From the NCBI GenBank assembly GCA_027592035.1, contig JAQCIK010000007.1:1-64000 (forward strand): a DNA stretch of 64,000 nucleotides, written 5' to 3'. Of the stretch, positions 61,337 to 64,000 are shown one piece after another. Positions within the stretch are counted from its first letter, which is position 1. Each line of letters begins with the position of its first letter. Below the pieces are notes generated by a model that saw nothing but the letters and a program-made list of their open reading frames with translations, did no database searches and was not told the origin of the DNA. The stretch comes from Casp-actino8 sp001510455 (lineage in GTDB: Bacteria > Actinomycetota > Acidimicrobiia > Acidimicrobiales > Ilumatobacteraceae). A program made the position numbers and the translations under genes.

Positions 61337-62725
61337 TCAGCGCGACTCGCCGAGACGTTGAATCCGTCGGCTCTCGACGGCATGACGGCGCAACACGTCG
61401 TCGAGTCGGGGATCGACGACCACGCCGTCGCGGACCACCGATCGGCCGTGCACGATCGTGTGATGGGCACCGATCGGTCCGCACCGCAACCACGCCTCGA
61501 TCGGGTCGGCCAGCGCGCCGGCGAACTGCGGACCAGTGAGACGCCACACGGCGAGATCACCGACCGCGCCCACGCTCAATTCACCGATTTCACCCTCACG
61601 TCCGAGGCAACCGGCTCCACCACGTGTGGCGACCTCGAGGGCCATCCGCGCCGTGCCAGCCGATGCACCGTCGCGCAACTTGGCGAGCAACATCGCCTGA
61701 CGAGCTTCGAGCCACAGTGATGCCGAATCGGCCGACGACGATCCATCGACACCCAGACCGACCTTGGCTCCGGCCCGTCGCAACGGAACGATCGGTGAGA
61801 TGCCCGACGCCAGGATCAAGTTGCTGCTCGGACAGTGCGCCACTCCCACGCCGGCCGCACCCAACCGCTCAACTTCGTGATCGTTCGGCATCACACAGTG
61901 AGCGACCCACGTGCGATCAGTGCACCAACCGGTGCGCTCGAGATACTCCATGGGGCGACACCCGAAAGTTGCCAACGAGAACTCGTCGTCTTCGGCGTTC
62001 TCGGCGAAATGCGTGTGCAGACGCACGTCGAGTTTCTCGGCCAGCTCGGCCGAACGAACCATGAGCTGTTCGGTGACGCTGAACGGCGAACACGGAGCGA
62101 GCGCGACACGCACCATGGCACCGTGCGAACGGTCGTGGTGTCGACCGACCGCTTCCTCACTCGCCGCAAGGATCTCATCGTCGTCGGCGACCACGTCGTC
62201 GGGAGGTAGACCTCCGTCCTTCTCCGACAACGACATGGATCCGCGCGTCGGGTGGAAACGCACACCCAGATCCCGAGCCGCTCGTATCTCGGCACTCAAC
62301 AGATCGCCGGCACCGCGCGGGTGCAGGTACAGATGATCGGTACTCGTGGTGCAACCCGACAGCGCGAGTTCGGCCAATCCGACGAATGCGCTCACGTACA
62401 CCGACTCCTCGTCGATACCGCGCCAAAGCGGATACAGCGACTGAAGCCAACCGAACAAGGGCTTGTCGGTCATGGGCGGAAACGCCCGGGTGAGATTCTG
62501 GTAGATGTGGTGGTGCGTGTTGACGAGTCCGGGAGTCACCAGACAGTCGGTTGCATCGATCACTTCACGAGCCACCGGAGGTTCCTGAATCGACGATCCG
62601 ATCGCCGAGACCAGTCCATCGGTCACAGCCACCCATCCTCCGGCCAGCTCACGACGCTCATCGTCCATCGTCGCCACGAGACGAGCGTTGCGAACGAGCA
62701 GGTCGGCGGACGAAGGAGCGGTCAT
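61337..62725 (-). CDS. Amidohydrolase, probable 8-oxoguanine deaminase
   Basis: A 462-residue metal-dependent deaminase of the TrzN/AtzB/8-oxoguanine deaminase branch. Metal ligands are seen in NTHHHIYQNLTRA, HTHFAENAED, VAHCVMPNDHE and LGVDGSSSAD. The ALAPCSPFSVT segment near residue 220 and the TRGGAGCLGR end are typical of 8-oxoguanine deaminases. The reaction would give urate. A xanthine-dehydrogenase-like domain and a RidA-like protein are encoded just upstream, so purine breakdown or salvage is a reasonable context. Confidence 0.85.
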   Translation of the reverse strand: MTAPSSADLLVRNARLVATMDDERRELAGGWVAVTDGLVSAIGSSIQEPPVAREVIDATDCLVTPGLVNTHHHIYQNLTRAFPPMTDKPLFGWLQSLYPLWRGIDEESVYVSAFVGLAELALSGCTTSTDHLYLHPRGAGDLLSAEIRAARDLGVRFHPTRGSMSLSEKDGGLPPDDVVADDDEILAASEEAVGRHHDRSHGAMVRVALAPCSPFSVTEQLMVRSAELAEKLDVRLHTHFAENAEDDEFSLATFGCRPMEYLERTGWCTDRTWVAHCVMPNDHEVERLGAAGVGVAHCPSSNLILASGISPIVPLRRAGAKVGLGVDGSSSADSASLWLEARQAMLLAKLRDGASAGTARMALEVATRGGAGCLGREGEIGELSVGAVGDLAVWRLTGPQFAGALADPIEAWLRCGPIGAHHTIVHGRSVVRDGVVVDPRLDDVLRRHAVESRRIQRLGESR

Positions 62726-62785
62726 GATGCCGGATCCGAGGATCGGCTCGCACGACGTCGAGCGCAGTTCATACGACGCCGGTGG

Positions 62786-62941
62786 TCAGACGTTCAGATC
62801 GAGGAGCTCGCTGCCTTCGTGGCGCTCCTCGCCGTCCTTCCAGAGAAGGTGGCCGAGAAGGGCGGCGAGACCCGCCGAACTCAGGCCGACGATCACCGGA
62901 AAGGCGAACAAAACGATCACGAGGACGATGGCACCGGGCAC
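62786..62941 (-). CDS. Small membrane protein, 51 residues
   Basis: A GTG-started frame with an AGGA site nine bases upstream. The product has a hydrophobic helix over about residues 3-31 (MPGAIVLVIVLFAFPVIVG then a Gly/Ala/Leu-rich stretch) and a charged tail WKDGEERHEGSELLDLNV. The regular layout and its snug fit between the RidA-like gene (9 bases upstream) and the deaminase (60 bases downstream) make it a likely real gene of unknown function. Confidence 0.68.
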   Translation of the reverse strand: MPGAIVLVIVLFAFPVIVGLSSAGLAALLGHLLWKDGEERHEGSELLDLNV

Positions 62942-62950
62942 GACTCGATC

Positions 62951-63442
62951 CTACTTTCGGGACTTCTTGGCCGGCGACTTCTTCCCGGCTGACTTCTTCG
63001 CAGCTGACTTCTTCGCAGCCAGGGGTTTGTAGGCCCACGCTTCGATCTCCACGGAACCTCCGAAGGGCAACGCAGCCACTCCGATGGTCGAACGGGCCGG
63101 GCGCGAGTTTCCGAAACCGGCCACGTAGGCCTCGTTGAACGTGGTGAAGGTGTCCATGTCGGTGAGGAAGCACAAGGTCTTCGACACATCCGACAACGAC
63201 GCACCGACCGACTTCAACTGCGCCTTCAGATTGACGACCGCTTGGGCAGTCTGGGCGGCCACGCCACCAGGGACGAGAGCCCCGTCGGCGATACCGAGCT
63301 GACCCGACACGATGATCCAGTCACCGGCGCGCACGACGGGCGTATACGGGCCGAGCGGCTTCGCGGGTGACGCTTTCGCTGATGTCTTCTTTGTGGACGT
63401 CTTCTTCGTGGACGTCTTCTTCACCGATGTCTTCTTCGCCAT
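62951..63442 (-). CDS. RidA-family protein with lysine-rich N- and C-terminal tails
   Basis: A 163-residue protein. The core (about 28-140) is a RidA/YjgF domain with the SGQLGI strand and the substrate-binding Arg in RPARSTIGVAALP. RidA hydrolyses reactive enamines or imines from amino-acid metabolism. The N-terminus is a KKTS-type repeat and the C-terminus an AKKSAGKKS-type repeat, like histone H1 tails; normal RidA proteins have neither. The tails might bind nucleic acid. Confidence 0.85.
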   Translation of the reverse strand: MAKKTSVKKTSTKKTSTKKTSAKASPAKPLGPYTPVVRAGDWIIVSGQLGIADGALVPGGVAAQTAQAVVNLKAQLKSVGASLSDVSKTLCFLTDMDTFTTFNEAYVAGFGNSRPARSTIGVAALPFGGSVEIEAWAYKPLAAKKSAAKKSAGKKSPAKKSRK

Positions 63443-63451
63443 ACCGTCACG

Positions 63452-63997
63452 CTAGCGGTCGCCGAGGTCCCGCTCTTTCGGCCAGCGGGCCGGCCATTCG
63501 TCGAACCTCCACACCGCCGCCGCCACGGCTGCGAACACCGCATCGCTCCCGTTGATCGGCTCCGTGTCGTCGTCGAGGATCTCGACCTCGATCAGGGGAG
63601 TATCGGAAGCCCGAACGACACCGAAAGATCGGATGGTCAGGTCGTGAACCGCTCCGGACTCGTCGACTGCGACACCTTCGGATCGCACCCAGCCGAGAGC
63701 CATATGGGCCGCACCGACGCAGTACGAGCGAAGCACCGTCCGATCGAGCACTTGTCCGCAGCGCACCTTCACACGTATCGCGTCATCGTCCATACGGGCC
63801 CACGCCTCGGCGCCATCGGGTGAGATCACGTGATCCCATGCCGCTTCCGACACCGACGAGCGCAGTACGGCGATCTCGGCCCAGACGGCACCTCGACGGT
63901 CCAAGGTGGTGGGAGGACCGAGAAGATCGACCTCGCGTAACTCCCAGTCGGGAGCGACGGCTCGAACCAGATCCGCCGCACCCTCGGTGCGCCGCAT
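63452..63997 (-). CDS. Stand-alone xanthine-dehydrogenase C-terminal-like domain (5' end may be cut)
   Basis: A 181-residue frame whose second half resembles the C-terminal part of the molybdopterin subunit of xanthine dehydrogenase: CGQVLDRTVLRSYCVGAAHMALGW (GAAHMALGW is the key block), LTIRSFGVVRASDTPLIEVEIL and GSDAVFAAVAAAVW. The catalytic GxGE motif of active enzymes reads GSD here, so it is probably not catalytic. The ATG at 63997 is three bases from the window edge, so the true start may lie outside. Confidence 0.6.
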   Translation of the reverse strand: MRRTEGAADLVRAVAPDWELREVDLLGPPTTLDRRGAVWAEIAVLRSSVSEAAWDHVISPDGAEAWARMDDDAIRVKVRCGQVLDRTVLRSYCVGAAHMALGWVRSEGVAVDESGAVHDLTIRSFGVVRASDTPLIEVEILDDDTEPINGSDAVFAAVAAAVWRFDEWPARWPKERDLGDR

Positions 63998-64000
63998 GAC

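Overview
The window reads as a gene-dense chromosome segment (GC roughly 60%) from an actinobacterium, most plausibly a member of the class Acidimicrobiia. Evidence: mshA (mycothiol synthesis), a GlnR-type regulator with GlnR-like boxes, an RsiG-type anti-sigma factor, Rex, a MenJ-like menaquinone reductase, and frequent GTG starts and stop/start overlaps. The class assignment is inference.

Layout. 1-2113: 5' part of tuf, with tRNA-Met and tRNA-Thr directly upstream, an oppositely oriented GNAT acetyltransferase, and tRNA-Tyr. 2178-5628: YajQ-family protein, acetyl-CoA synthetase, EamA transporter. 5695-17357 (minus strand): an 11-gene complex I operon, nuoABCDHIJKLMN, without the NADH module (no nuoE, F or G), ending in a MidA/NDUFAF7-type methyltransferase. 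17436-21972: glutamine amidotransferase, threonine dehydratase, old-yellow-enzyme-type oxidoreductase, gamma-glutamyl-GABA-hydrolase-type peptidase, RecB-like nuclease. 22013-42271 (minus strand): one apparent 21-gene transcription unit that starts with a b6-type bc complex (membrane protein, 8Fe ferredoxin, split cytochrome b, Rieske protein, diheme cytochrome c, membrane protein) and continues without a break into a complete 14-subunit complex I, nuoA-N. 42656-46157: divergent monoheme cytochrome c, MenJ-like reductase, an anchored unknown, and the NADH sensor Rex. 46322-50710: membrane protein, acyl-CoA-synthetase-like enzyme, SAM-hydroxide adenosyltransferase with a structured leader, proC. 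50796-55598: YbjN-mshA-RsiG-MoaD block facing a histidine phosphatase, a YgjP-type metallopeptidase and an MFS transporter. 55576-60651: NAD synthetase and a nitrogen module (glnII, glnA, glnR-like). 60627-63997: HAD phosphatase, 8-oxoguanine-deaminase-like amidohydrolase, small membrane protein, RidA-like protein with lysine-rich tails, and a stand-alone xanthine-dehydrogenase-like domain.

How it fits together. Two complexes I feed electrons to menaquinone. The 14-subunit one takes NADH. The 11-subunit one needs another donor, and the ferredoxin encoded in the bc operon is a candidate. Menaquinol is oxidised by the b6-type complex, which passes electrons to the diheme and monoheme cytochromes. 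Rex could tie this to the NADH/NAD ratio.

The most unusual signals are a family of imperfect palindromic elements (about 1969-2022, 5649-5692, 30081-30136), one of which lies in frame inside nuoG; a short IPEHLLKR tag shared by two bc-locus proteins; and the tandem pair of different complexes I.
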